Source: Desulfobulbaceae bacterium
GTDB taxonomy: Bacteria > Desulfobacterota > Desulfobulbia > Desulfobulbales > Desulfocapsaceae
Assembly: GCA_024640625.1 (NCBI GenBank)
Contig: JAHEER010000010.1
Span: 1 to 64,000 of the forward strand
Length of the DNA: 64,000 nucleotides
Direction of reading: 5' to 3'
The notes beneath the pieces are model-generated. The model had not been told where the DNA came from. It searched no databases and saw only the letters and a list, made by a program, of their open reading frames with translations. The position numbers were made by a program, and so were the translations under genes. Of this stretch, positions 33,905-41,721 are shown one piece after another (the first letter of the stretch is position 1; the number at the start of each line of letters is the position of its first letter).

Positions 33905-35314
33905 ATGAGCGAACCGACTATTGCGATAAGCTATCTTGATACCCTGCCGCCAGAGTGGCAGACCGATCTGCTGCCCGCCATTCAGCAGGAACTCGGCCGA
34001 TCATCCTACAAAATCGTGGTCCTCGACGACGACCCCACCGGAACCCAGACGGTAAGAGATATACCGGTGCTGACCACCTGGTCGGTGGATGCTCTTGAAA
34101 AGGAATTGTCGGGTGATTTCCCAGGCTTTTTCATACTCACCAACAGTCGAAGCCTGACCGAGCAGGCGGCCTGCGACCTGGCCCGTGAAATCGGCGGGAA
34201 CCTTTACCAGGCCTCACAAAATACCGGAGTTCGCGTAGTGGTGATAAGTCGCTCCGATTCCACCCTGCGCGGTCATTTTCCCGCGGAGGTGGATGCCGCC
34301 GCCGAGATCCTGAACAAGCAGCAGCTTCCTTATTTGATTATCCCTTTCTTCCTGGAAGGGGGCCGCTATACACTCGACGACATCCATTATGTAAAGGAAA
34401 AAAACTCTCTTGTTCCGGCTGCCATGACGCCCTTTGCCAAGGATGCGGCCTTCGGTTTCAGCCATTCCAATCTGAAAAAATACATCGAGGAAAAGACCAG
34501 AGGTAAAATTAACGCCGAAGACGTAATAGCGGTGAGTCTCGAAGACATAAGAGCCGGCGGTCCGGAGCGGGTTGCCGAAGTCTTCAGAAGCGTACCCAAA
34601 GGGGCGGCCTGCTTTGTCAACAGCGCCAGCTACCGGGACATGGAAGTGGTCGTCTCGGCCCTGATCACGGTGGAAAACGAGGGCTATGAATTCCTCTACC
34701 GCACTGCCGCCTCTTTCGTGCGCTCGCGCCTTGGGCTGGATGCCGGCGATGGCCTGCTGTCCGGCACGCAGCTGGTGAGTCCAAGCGCCAACGGAGGGTT
34801 ATTCGTGATTGGCTCCTACGTACCCAAAACCACGGCTCAAGTCAATGCGCTGTTCGAACTCACCGACATCGTTCCCATTGAGGTAAAGGTCGACGAGTTA
34901 CTCGATGAACGCAGAAGAAGTGAGGAGATAGAACGGGTCATCGCTCTCACCAATAGCACCCTGGGTTCAGGTGCAGACGCTGCGGTCTACACCAGCCGTT
35001 CACTGGTTGCCGGCAGTGATGCGGCTTCAAGCCTGGCAATCGGTGGCATCGTCTCCGCGAGTCTGGTCGAGATCGTCAGCAATTTGACCCATCAGCCACG
35101 CTACCTGGTCGCCAAGGGAGGCATCACTTCGAGCGATATCGCTACCGAGGCCCTGGGGATAAGAAGAGCACTGGTAATCGGGCAAGCCCTGCCAGGAGTT
35201 CCGGCCTGGCGATGCGATGAAGAGACCCGCTATCCGGGTATGACGTATATCGTCTTCCCGGGCAATGTGGGAGAGGATGACGCGCTTGCACAGATTGTCA
35301 ATAAAATAGACTGA
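33905..35314 (+). CDS. Four-carbon acid sugar kinase family protein (DUF1537, OtnK-like)
   Basis: The 469-residue length and the two-domain pattern match OtnK-type kinases. The N-terminal substrate domain begins with YKIVVLDDDPTGTQTV (about residues 36-51) and has SRSDSTLRGHFPAEVDAA; the C-terminal nucleotide domain holds LVAKGGITSSDIATEALGI and PGNVGEDDAL. Characterised relatives phosphorylate D-erythronate, D-threonate or 3-oxo-isoapionate. In this operon the product would be cleaved or processed by one of the flanking enzymes. Confidence 0.9.
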   Translation: MSEPTIAISYLDTLPPEWQTDLLPAIQQELGRSSYKIVVLDDDPTGTQTVRDIPVLTTWSVDALEKELSGDFPGFFILTNSRSLTEQAACDLAREIGGNLYQASQNTGVRVVVISRSDSTLRGHFPAEVDAAAEILNKQQLPYLIIPFFLEGGRYTLDDIHYVKEKNSLVPAAMTPFAKDAAFGFSHSNLKKYIEEKTRGKINAEDVIAVSLEDIRAGGPERVAEVFRSVPKGAACFVNSASYRDMEVVVSALITVENEGYEFLYRTAASFVRSRLGLDAGDGLLSGTQLVSPSANGGLFVIGSYVPKTTAQVNALFELTDIVPIEVKVDELLDERRRSEEIERVIALTNSTLGSGADAAVYTSRSLVAGSDAASSLAIGGIVSASLVEIVSNLTHQPRYLVAKGGITSSDIATEALGIRRALVIGQALPGVPAWRCDEETRYPGMTYIVFPGNVGEDDALAQIVNKID

Positions 35315-35364
35315 CAAAGCCCAATTAACAGACAAACGTAAAATTAACAGAAGGAGAAAAATCA

Positions 35365-36210
35365 ATGAAACATACGGTAACGACAATTCAGGCCATGCGG
35401 GACAACAAGGAAACCATTACCATGCTCACCGCCTATGACTATCCCACCGCAAAAAAAGTAAACGATGCGGGGATAGACATGATACTGGTGGGTGACAGCT
35501 GCGCCATGGTCGTTCACGGCCACCCCACCACCTTGACAGCAACCATGGATATGATGGTACTGCATTGCGCTGCCGTCGCCAGGGCCTGTGACCGAACCAT
35601 GGTGATCGCCGATATGCCGTTCGGATCCTTTCAGTATTCGATAGAGGATACGATGAAAAACGCGGCTCGTTTCATCACCGAGGCAAAGGTTGACGGGGTC
35701 AAATTCGAGGCTACCCCGCATCATATCGAAAAAACCAAGGCCATCGTCCAGATGGGTATTCCGGTGGTCGGGCATGTCGGATTGCACCCCCAGGCAGTGG
35801 GCGCCCTTGGCGGCCTCAAGGTTCAAGGAAAGGATATTGATTCAGCCCGTAAAGTCGTCTCTGAAGCGCTGGAACTCCAGGAAGCGGGCGCTTTTGCCAT
35901 CATCTTCGAAGCTGTTCCGGCCAAGCTTTCCGACTACGTGACCCGAAAACTCGATGTTCCCACCATCAGCATAGGCGGCGGTCCCTTTTGTTCAGGACAA
36001 CTTCTTGTCACTCCCGACGTACTCGGCATGTATGACAATTTCACCCCCTCATTCGCCAAGCAGTATCAGAAATTCGGTGAGGTGATGATCGACACCTTCA
36101 AACAGTACAAAGAAGAGGTGCTCACCGGTAAGTTCCCCGGCGAAGAACACAGTTATAAAATGTCCGATGAAGTTTTGGAGGCCATCGAGAAAGAATTTGG
36201 CGCCGCCTGA
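35365..36210 (+). CDS. PanB-family ketopantoate hydroxymethyltransferase-like enzyme
   Basis: The 281-residue protein has the PanB active-site set: MILVGDSCAM and VIADMPFGS (Asp metal ligands), VKFE (Lys, Glu), GHVGLHPQ and the catalytic Glu in IIFEAVP. It therefore keeps the machinery for aldol-type transfer of a hydroxymethyl group. It differs from usual PanB in the GGGPFCSGQLLVTPDVLGM segment and ends near the usual length. No panC or panD is present, and it is the last gene of a sugar-acid operon, preceded by AAGGAG. Hence it may be ordinary PanB or a relative recruited as a (retro-)aldolase for a sugar acid phosphate. Confidence 0.83.
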   Translation: MKHTVTTIQAMRDNKETITMLTAYDYPTAKKVNDAGIDMILVGDSCAMVVHGHPTTLTATMDMMVLHCAAVARACDRTMVIADMPFGSFQYSIEDTMKNAARFITEAKVDGVKFEATPHHIEKTKAIVQMGIPVVGHVGLHPQAVGALGGLKVQGKDIDSARKVVSEALELQEAGAFAIIFEAVPAKLSDYVTRKLDVPTISIGGGPFCSGQLLVTPDVLGMYDNFTPSFAKQYQKFGEVMIDTFKQYKEEVLTGKFPGEEHSYKMSDEVLEAIEKEFGAA

Positions 36211-36275
36211 TTACCCTGCTCTCCGCCCCCTCCCTATCCACGGCTAAAAAAACGTCTTTTGCCGCTGGATAGATT

Positions 36276-36317
36276 ACACCTGTATTCCAGGCCACTGATG
36301 AGCCGGAATACAGGTGT
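36276..36317. terminator. Strong hairpin after the sugar-acid operon
   Basis: ACACCTGTATTCC (36276-36288) and GGAATACAGGTGT (36305-36317) are a perfect 13-bp inverted repeat, and GGC/GCC inside can lengthen the stem to 16 bp with one bulge. It lies 66 bp after the PanB-like gene, between convergent genes, so a terminator or transcript-end stabiliser is likely. No T run follows, so it is not a textbook intrinsic terminator. Confidence 0.55.
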
Positions 36318-36466
36318 CGTGCTCAGGACCTATATTGGATTTCGAATAGAAGGCAATCGTTGTCGCGCAGGTCATACCCGAGCTGCAAACTTTCAAATCC
36401 TTTCTCACCGGCCAAAATCCCGTGGGACAAGCTGTGAAAGCGACGACTGTTTACCTGCCGGCGGTG

Positions 36467-37270
36467 TCACAGCCCTTTTTCCAGCTGCCTCACCGAAAAA
36501 AATGATTCATCGAGTTCCTGGTTGTATAAGATATTGTCCATTTTCAGCACTGTCCTGTGCAGTGTTCTTTTGTTTCTGGTGGTTTTCATCCAGGTCTCAA
36601 CCGCTACCCAGATGCCGTCGATTTTATCGAGTTTCTTGACCTCCATATATTTGACTTTGTTGCCCGACTTCAACACATGGATGGCCCTGACAACCATAAA
36701 ATTATCCTTGCTCACGTAGACAATCGATCTTTTGTAGCCATAGCGGTCCTCCACCGTACTTGATACCGGCAGCGCTTCAATAATCCAGACCTCCTGACCA
36801 TTGACCAGGTCTTCTTTGAGCAGCTTGTAGGACCATTCATCGAGCACCCTCCTGGTCATATCGGCGTAGGAGAAATCTGAACCCATAAATGACGATGATT
36901 TATCGGAGGTGGCAATGCGCTTGGTTTTCCTCAGATCTGGCAGATAGAGCCATTGATCGTCATCTTTGTCACCACCGTAATAGTCGTAGGTAAGAAATCC
37001 CGTGTCCTTGACGTCGGCCGGAGCGAGAAAAAACTGCATTCTCAGCGAATCTCTGCCTTTGTCCTTTGAAAAAAGCTTGATGGTTCGCCGGCGCTCGCTG
37101 CCTCTGTGATCAATCAAAGTCATTTCCAGGTCTGCGGTCTGGTTATCGCCGTCATCACGGGCGTCGACCTGTTCCATGATTGTTCTCGCTTCAGTCGCCG
37201 CCTGCGCCGGTTGCGCCGCACACAGCAGCGACCATAGAACAAGGCATAAGCAATAGCTGAAAAACTTCAT
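36467..37270 (-). CDS. LolA-like outer-membrane lipoprotein-sorting family protein (second copy)
   Basis: The 267-residue protein has a signal peptide (KFFSYCLCLVLWSLLCAAQPAQAATE, cleavage near residue 25) and the same family mark as the operon copy at 12510-13271: SFMGSDFSYADMTRR. It has strongly polar beta strands and a C-terminus without a membrane segment. Unlike its paralogue it stands alone without permease or ATPase genes, so it may serve the same transporter or act as a carrier for another cargo, such as the export-domain (RND/MmpL) partners often found with this family. Confidence 0.85.
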   Translation of the reverse strand: MKFFSYCLCLVLWSLLCAAQPAQAATEARTIMEQVDARDDGDNQTADLEMTLIDHRGSERRRTIKLFSKDKGRDSLRMQFFLAPADVKDTGFLTYDYYGGDKDDDQWLYLPDLRKTKRIATSDKSSSFMGSDFSYADMTRRVLDEWSYKLLKEDLVNGQEVWIIEALPVSSTVEDRYGYKRSIVYVSKDNFMVVRAIHVLKSGNKVKYMEVKKLDKIDGIWVAVETWMKTTRNKRTLHRTVLKMDNILYNQELDESFFSVRQLEKGL

Positions 37271-37579
37271 CTTACCCTCCTGCGATGGGTGGTTTATAAT
37301 CCGCAGTCTGCTCGAAAGATGTTGTCCAATTGTACATCAATTAAATGGCGTCATCCACGGCCAGAGCCATGGCGGTCGCGGCAATCAGCATGGATCTGCT
37401 GGAGCGGTAATTTCCTGCTTTACTATCTCGTGGTAACCGAACAGGGAGGTGTCAAGAATTACTTACAGCACGCCCATCTTGCCGCCGAAAAAATTGTTCA
37501 CCATTACCAGGTTGCTCCCCGTCTGCTCACCTGTTATGCTGCACGCTCAAATCACTCACCAACTTCTTTATCAGTAGAA
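37271..37579. other. 309-bp divergent intergenic region
   Basis: It lies between the second LolA-like gene and the lytic transglycosylase gene. The frame of the latter stays open upstream to 37289, but that stretch is rich in His, Ser and Trp without any family likeness and precedes an obvious signal peptide, so it is taken as leader. No further structure was seen. Confidence 0.5.
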
Positions 37580-39436
37580 ATGCGAAAACTTCTGTTCACC
37601 ATTTTGCTCGCCTTGCCCATTACATTCTGCGTTAGTGCCGGCAGTGCAAAGGAACTCACTATCCCGATCACCCTTGATTACGAATTGCTTGACGCCCTGC
37701 TCATCCAGACCTCGTATACCGATCCTGGTGACACAGCCCAACTGCTTTATGAGGCCAATGGGTGCCTTGAGCTTACCCTCTCCGAGCCCCATTTCTCAGG
37801 TGGAGAAGATATTTTAACTCTCTTTTCGAAAATATTTATTCATCTGGGCACCCCGCTTGGCGACAATTGCCTGATGCCCTACCAATGGAACGGATCGATC
37901 CAGATATCTCAAATCCCCCAGATTGAACCCAAAAACTGGGACCTGACTTTTCAGACCGTCGACACAAAAGTTTTCTCAGCAGACGGAAAAAAAATCGACA
38001 GCCTCGATCTCGTTTTTGACCGTGTACTGCCTCTGGTAAATGAGCACACCCAGGAGTTTGCCATAAAGCTGGACACTCCCGTGGAAGACCTGCGAACTCT
38101 TATTCTTCCCATGTTCACCCCAGAAGCCAGGCAGGAAGCGGAACAACTCCTGGACAGCATCAGACCCGGGGCGGTCACCGCCGACGCCAAAAAACTTGTC
38201 GTCAATGTCCATGCAGAGGCGACCGAGGTCGAAACAGAGGCTCTTCCAGATGAGATGGAAACTCTCACCGAAGAGGAGATGGAGCAATTTCTCGAACTTT
38301 GGGAAACCTGGGACTCTCTCCTGGTCTTTCTCATCTCCGTGCTCACCGAACAACCGCTGAGCAACAGCGAAAAAGAACAGCTCATAGATCTTCTGCTCGA
38401 TACCAGGTATGAGTTCGTCACCCGGATAAATGATACAACCCTGCAGAAGGATTTTGTCCGCGATCAGTTCATAAGGGCCTGGCAGCTGTTATCCGCCATC
38501 TTCAGAAATCAGCTGCTGCACAATCCTACGGAAAACAGACTGGGCCTGCTTAGCTTTCTGACCGCCGTCGATGCCCTGATGATTCTCGACGAATTAGGTC
38601 CTGCGTTTGGTATAGAGATCAGCAGAAACGGCCTTATACGTTTAGCGAAAATCTTGGGTGGCGAGTCTATTGAACTGCACTACTCCCCCAATATCAACAA
38701 GGCGCTGCAACAATTATTTCAGGCCTACCCCGAACCTCGTGAGAGCGGAGCTGAAGACGCCCGGACTCCTCCCCCGCAACCGGAGACCTCGAACTACGAT
38801 TTGCGAAAGTTGATGCACTCACTGTTTGTCACCTCAGCTCACGCGAAAGACATGCCAACTTTCGCGGAAATCAGACACTGGCAGGTGCCCAAAACCGATC
38901 TTGAGGCCTATCTCACCCGCGTCAGAGATCTGCTTGAGTTCGCTTTCACCTCTCTGGTTATCCGTCGTGAACTTCCTGGTTATATGAACGAAATATACAG
39001 CACGATGATACCGGCAATTGCCTGGCAGGAAAGTTGTTTTAAACAGTTTGTGGTAAAGGAGACCAAGCTCACCTATCTGCTTTCCTACAACAACAGTTCG
39101 GTCGGCCTCATGCAGGTGAACGAGCGGGTGTGGCGGGGAGTTTACGACACCCAGCGGCTCAGGTGGGATATTCGTTACAACGCCAGTGCCGGTTGCGAGA
39201 TCGTCGATCTCTATCTGCACAAATATGCCCTGGGTAAATATGGTCCGGAAATCCTGTCCAAAAAAGATACCCTGGCCCAGTTGGTCTACGCAATGTATAA
39301 CGGCGGCCCAAGTCAGTATGGAAAGTTTTTGAAGCGCAGCAAAGCAAATGATCTTTATGACAGTGACCGTCTCTTTGCCCAGAAATACGATTGGGTTAAA
39401 AATGGCGACTGGGAGCGCGCCGATAAATGTTTCTGA
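37580..39436 (+). CDS. Exported lytic transglycosylase (SLT domain)
   Basis: ATG 37580 is chosen because it starts a clear signal peptide (RKLLFTILLALPITFCVSAGSAKE). The 618-residue protein has a long N-terminal helical region of unknown fold (about 30-440) with an acidic stretch (TEVETEALPDEMETLTEEEMEQFLE), then an SLT lysozyme-like domain from about 490. The catalytic Glu is in IAWQESCF, followed by SSVGLMQVNERVW and YAMYNGGPSQYGKF. It should cleave peptidoglycan in the periplasm. The large N-terminal part is not recognised and may direct the enzyme to a partner. Confidence 0.87.
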   Translation: MRKLLFTILLALPITFCVSAGSAKELTIPITLDYELLDALLIQTSYTDPGDTAQLLYEANGCLELTLSEPHFSGGEDILTLFSKIFIHLGTPLGDNCLMPYQWNGSIQISQIPQIEPKNWDLTFQTVDTKVFSADGKKIDSLDLVFDRVLPLVNEHTQEFAIKLDTPVEDLRTLILPMFTPEARQEAEQLLDSIRPGAVTADAKKLVVNVHAEATEVETEALPDEMETLTEEEMEQFLELWETWDSLLVFLISVLTEQPLSNSEKEQLIDLLLDTRYEFVTRINDTTLQKDFVRDQFIRAWQLLSAIFRNQLLHNPTENRLGLLSFLTAVDALMILDELGPAFGIEISRNGLIRLAKILGGESIELHYSPNINKALQQLFQAYPEPRESGAEDARTPPPQPETSNYDLRKLMHSLFVTSAHAKDMPTFAEIRHWQVPKTDLEAYLTRVRDLLEFAFTSLVIRRELPGYMNEIYSTMIPAIAWQESCFKQFVVKETKLTYLLSYNNSSVGLMQVNERVWRGVYDTQRLRWDIRYNASAGCEIVDLYLHKYALGKYGPEILSKKDTLAQLVYAMYNGGPSQYGKFLKRSKANDLYDSDRLFAQKYDWVKNGDWERADKCF

Positions 39437-39460
39437 ACATCCTTTCGTATAAGTGCCAGC

Positions 39461-39838
39461 TCACATAAATCGATGCCCCGCCTTTTCGAGAACCTCACGT
39501 GCCCTGCCCAGATTTTCGCCCCGGATCAGTATATAGTCGGTATCGAAGGTCGATAGTGCGAATATCGAGATCCTGGCACTGGCAAGCAACTCGGCGATGG
39601 TGGCCAGAATGCCTGTGAGGGAAAAGTTCAGGGGACCGACTATTTTTATTATGCGCCAATCAGTTTCGCTCCGCGGTGCAGCCAGATCCACTCGCCCCTC
39701 GCACACGATGGAAAGCTCCTCATCGGTTCTACTCACACTGTAAAACCGGCTCTGCTCGACAGTTTCTGGAACCGGGGCGTCAGGGGCAAACCGATGAACC
39801 GAGTAGCTCCCCTCGAGCACTGCTAGTGTTAATTTCAT
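39461..39838 (-). CDS. ACT-domain amino acid-sensing protein
   Basis: The 125-residue protein matches the small tandem-ACT family (CASTOR/ACT7-like): first part MKLTLAVLEGSYSVHRFAPDA, and second part IKIVGPLNFSLTGILATIAELLASARISIFALSTFDTDYILI. Such proteins bind an amino acid and may regulate a partner, but the ligand and partner are unknown. It is convergent with the transglycosylase gene. Confidence 0.82.
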   Translation of the reverse strand: MKLTLAVLEGSYSVHRFAPDAPVPETVEQSRFYSVSRTDEELSIVCEGRVDLAAPRSETDWRIIKIVGPLNFSLTGILATIAELLASARISIFALSTFDTDYILIRGENLGRAREVLEKAGHRFM

Positions 39839-39976
39839 CTTGGCGGAGACGGGCTAATTCCTTCCAGGTATTTAGTCAGGACCTTTTTCCTCGCATCACT
39901 CTTGAACAGCTCAAGCAGTGATTAGTTGAAGCGATCGCGTCAAGGGGAAAAGGCACTCGCTCTCCCCTGCCTTCTC

Positions 39977-40267
39977 CTACATCCCCATATTGTAGATCTC
40001 GTAGGTAGTTTCGGTGGCCAGCAGTGCTGAAAAATTCTGTTCGTTGGCCTGCCGTTCGGCGCTGGTGGCGTAATCGTCCCAGTCCTCTTTCTTCTGCCAC
40101 ATGGAGACTACGACTATCTTGCAGGGATCGTCGTGATTCACCAGTGTTTCGGTGGAAATATAGCCTTTTTTCGACATTGCGTTTTTGCGCGCCTGGATGA
40201 GCATGGCCGAGGCGTCTTTCAATCCATCCTTGTTAAAGGTTCTCTTTATGAAGATCTTAACAGCCAT
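39977..40267 (-). CDS. Antibiotic biosynthesis monooxygenase-fold (ABM) small protein
   Basis: The 96-residue ferredoxin-like protein has the pattern of the ABM family: VKIFIKRTFNKD, STETLVNHDDPCKIVVVSMWQKKEDWDDYATSAERQ. An ideal GAGGAGG Shine-Dalgarno sequence lies six bases before ATG. Family members are cofactor-free oxygenases, heme-degrading enzymes or unknown stress proteins; the substrate here is unknown. Confidence 0.8.
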   Translation of the reverse strand: MAVKIFIKRTFNKDGLKDASAMLIQARKNAMSKKGYISTETLVNHDDPCKIVVVSMWQKKEDWDDYATSAERQANEQNFSALLATETTYEIYNMGM

Positions 40268-40569
40268 AACTACCTCCTCAGGTTAATGTTCGTCAGGTGG
40301 ACAGCAGATCAGGGTCTGCCCGGTTCTGCAAATCGGCTGTAGAGACTGGGTGGTACGGTGTGCGCACCCATGAACGTGCGCACTAGTGCGTTCGGCTCGT
40401 ACGATAACTTTAAGGGACCTCATTGTGACCTCCCCACCTGAATTTAGTCAGGTTTATCGCAGAGTGGATGAATCAAGTCTGATGCTACTCTATTTTAGCA
40501 CAGAAGACGATGGTGAATCCAGCGGCGCGGTCACTCATAATATAAATCAAAAAAGCTGATGTGCTGCAA
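40268..40569. other. 302-bp intergenic region with several short palindromes
   Basis: No gene is seen. TGCGCAC occurs twice (40361-40367 and 40377-40383), the second inside the palindrome GTGCGCAC, and ACCTGA/TCAGGT form a perfect 6-bp hairpin at 40436-40453. These may be control sites for the leftward ABM gene or transcript ends of the LivK-like gene. Confidence 0.4.
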
Positions 40570-40576
40570 TCAGTTA
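40549..40576 (-). terminator. Possible intrinsic terminator after the LivK-like gene
   Basis: On the minus strand CTGAT, loop TGCAGCAC, ATCAG is followed by C and six T. The stem has only five pairs and overlaps the stop region of the gene, so it is a weak call. Confidence 0.4.
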
Positions 40577-41721
40577 ACTTTGAGCAGGAAACGAAGCCGC
40601 TTGTTTCTGATTTTATTGATATAGGCAGGGCGCTCCGCCTTGCCGTTCAGGTCGATGATAAAAGGTTCCAGAATCCCTTCAAATTCATTGCCGCTGCGGA
40701 TCATGCGGTTGATACACTCATTCTGGGGGTCCTTGCCGCATTTTTCTATGGCGGTCAGAACCACCTGGGTGCCTTCACAACCTAGACCGGTAATAGTGGT
40801 CCCCTGAACCTTGAAAAGCTTCTTGAATTTCGTGGTGACTGCTTTGCCAAAATCTGACAGAGGTACTTCATTGGTATAAATGTCAGTGGCCAGCATACCT
40901 TCCAGCAATCCCAGATTATCTGCATACTCGAGCATCATCTGAGAAAGTACCCCGTCGCTCACCATGGACTGGGGATGGTAGCCGATTTCCCTGGCTCCCC
41001 GCTCAAAATTCACGACGTGACCCACTTGCACGGGAAGATAGACAAACTCCACATCATTTTTCTTGAGCTGATCCAGGATTTTCAGGTAATCGTCTTTTCT
41101 GGCCGATATATCTGTGGAAACCACGCTGCCGCCCGCTTCCTGGTAGGTGCGTATGAAGCTCTCGGCCAGTACTGTCGAATGCGGGTCCTCTCCATCCCAG
41201 ACCACCGCTGCGCGAGCTACCAACAGTTCATCCATCACGAACAGAGCCGCCACCATACCCTGGGCCCTGTCGTCAAAAATTATCTGGCTCACCCAATCGT
41301 TGTTCGCCACCTCAGGATGCGACGACAAGGTCGAAACGATTGGGATCTTATAGCGACCGGCAGCTGCCGTAATGGTCAGCATCGTTTTGCTACCGGAAAG
41401 CACCAGAATTGCATCTACCTGGTCTTGAACTGCCAATTTAGCTAAGGCGAGTTCAGCCTGGGCAGGGTTGCCTTGATCATCTTCTTGGATCAGCTGGACA
41501 CGCAGCCCTCTATTGCGCCCTTCATGATAGGCGACCGCGGTGTGCACGCCCTGCAAGCCACTCTCTCCCCATTCTTTGTTGTCGCCGCTGAAAGGACCGA
41601 TTACTCCGAGTTTAACAGAGATGGGCGTCGTCTTCTGTTCAGTGGAGTCCTCGCAGGCGACCAGAAGAGCAGCTAAAATGATGCAGATAAAGAACTGGGC
41701 AACACGGCGGATCATCTTCAC
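40570..41721 (-). CDS. LivK-like ABC-type substrate-binding lipoprotein
   Basis: The 383-residue protein has a lipoprotein signal (FFICIILAALLVACEDS, lipobox LVAC with Cys near residue 23) and a type 1 periplasmic binding fold of the branched-chain amino acid (LivJ/LivK) family: VKLGVIGPFSGDNKEWGESGLQGVHTAV and DAILVLSGSKTMLTI. No liv permease or ATPase is nearby. Its start overlaps the stop of the DUF389 gene by four bases (ATGA), so it is co-translated with that membrane protein and may be a sensor or feeder for it instead of a normal ABC importer part. Confidence 0.86.
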   Translation of the reverse strand: MKMIRRVAQFFICIILAALLVACEDSTEQKTTPISVKLGVIGPFSGDNKEWGESGLQGVHTAVAYHEGRNRGLRVQLIQEDDQGNPAQAELALAKLAVQDQVDAILVLSGSKTMLTITAAAGRYKIPIVSTLSSHPEVANNDWVSQIIFDDRAQGMVAALFVMDELLVARAAVVWDGEDPHSTVLAESFIRTYQEAGGSVVSTDISARKDDYLKILDQLKKNDVEFVYLPVQVGHVVNFERGAREIGYHPQSMVSDGVLSQMMLEYADNLGLLEGMLATDIYTNEVPLSDFGKAVTTKFKKLFKVQGTTITGLGCEGTQVVLTAIEKCGKDPQNECINRMIRSGNEFEGILEPFIIDLNGKAERPAYINKIRNKRLRFLLKVN

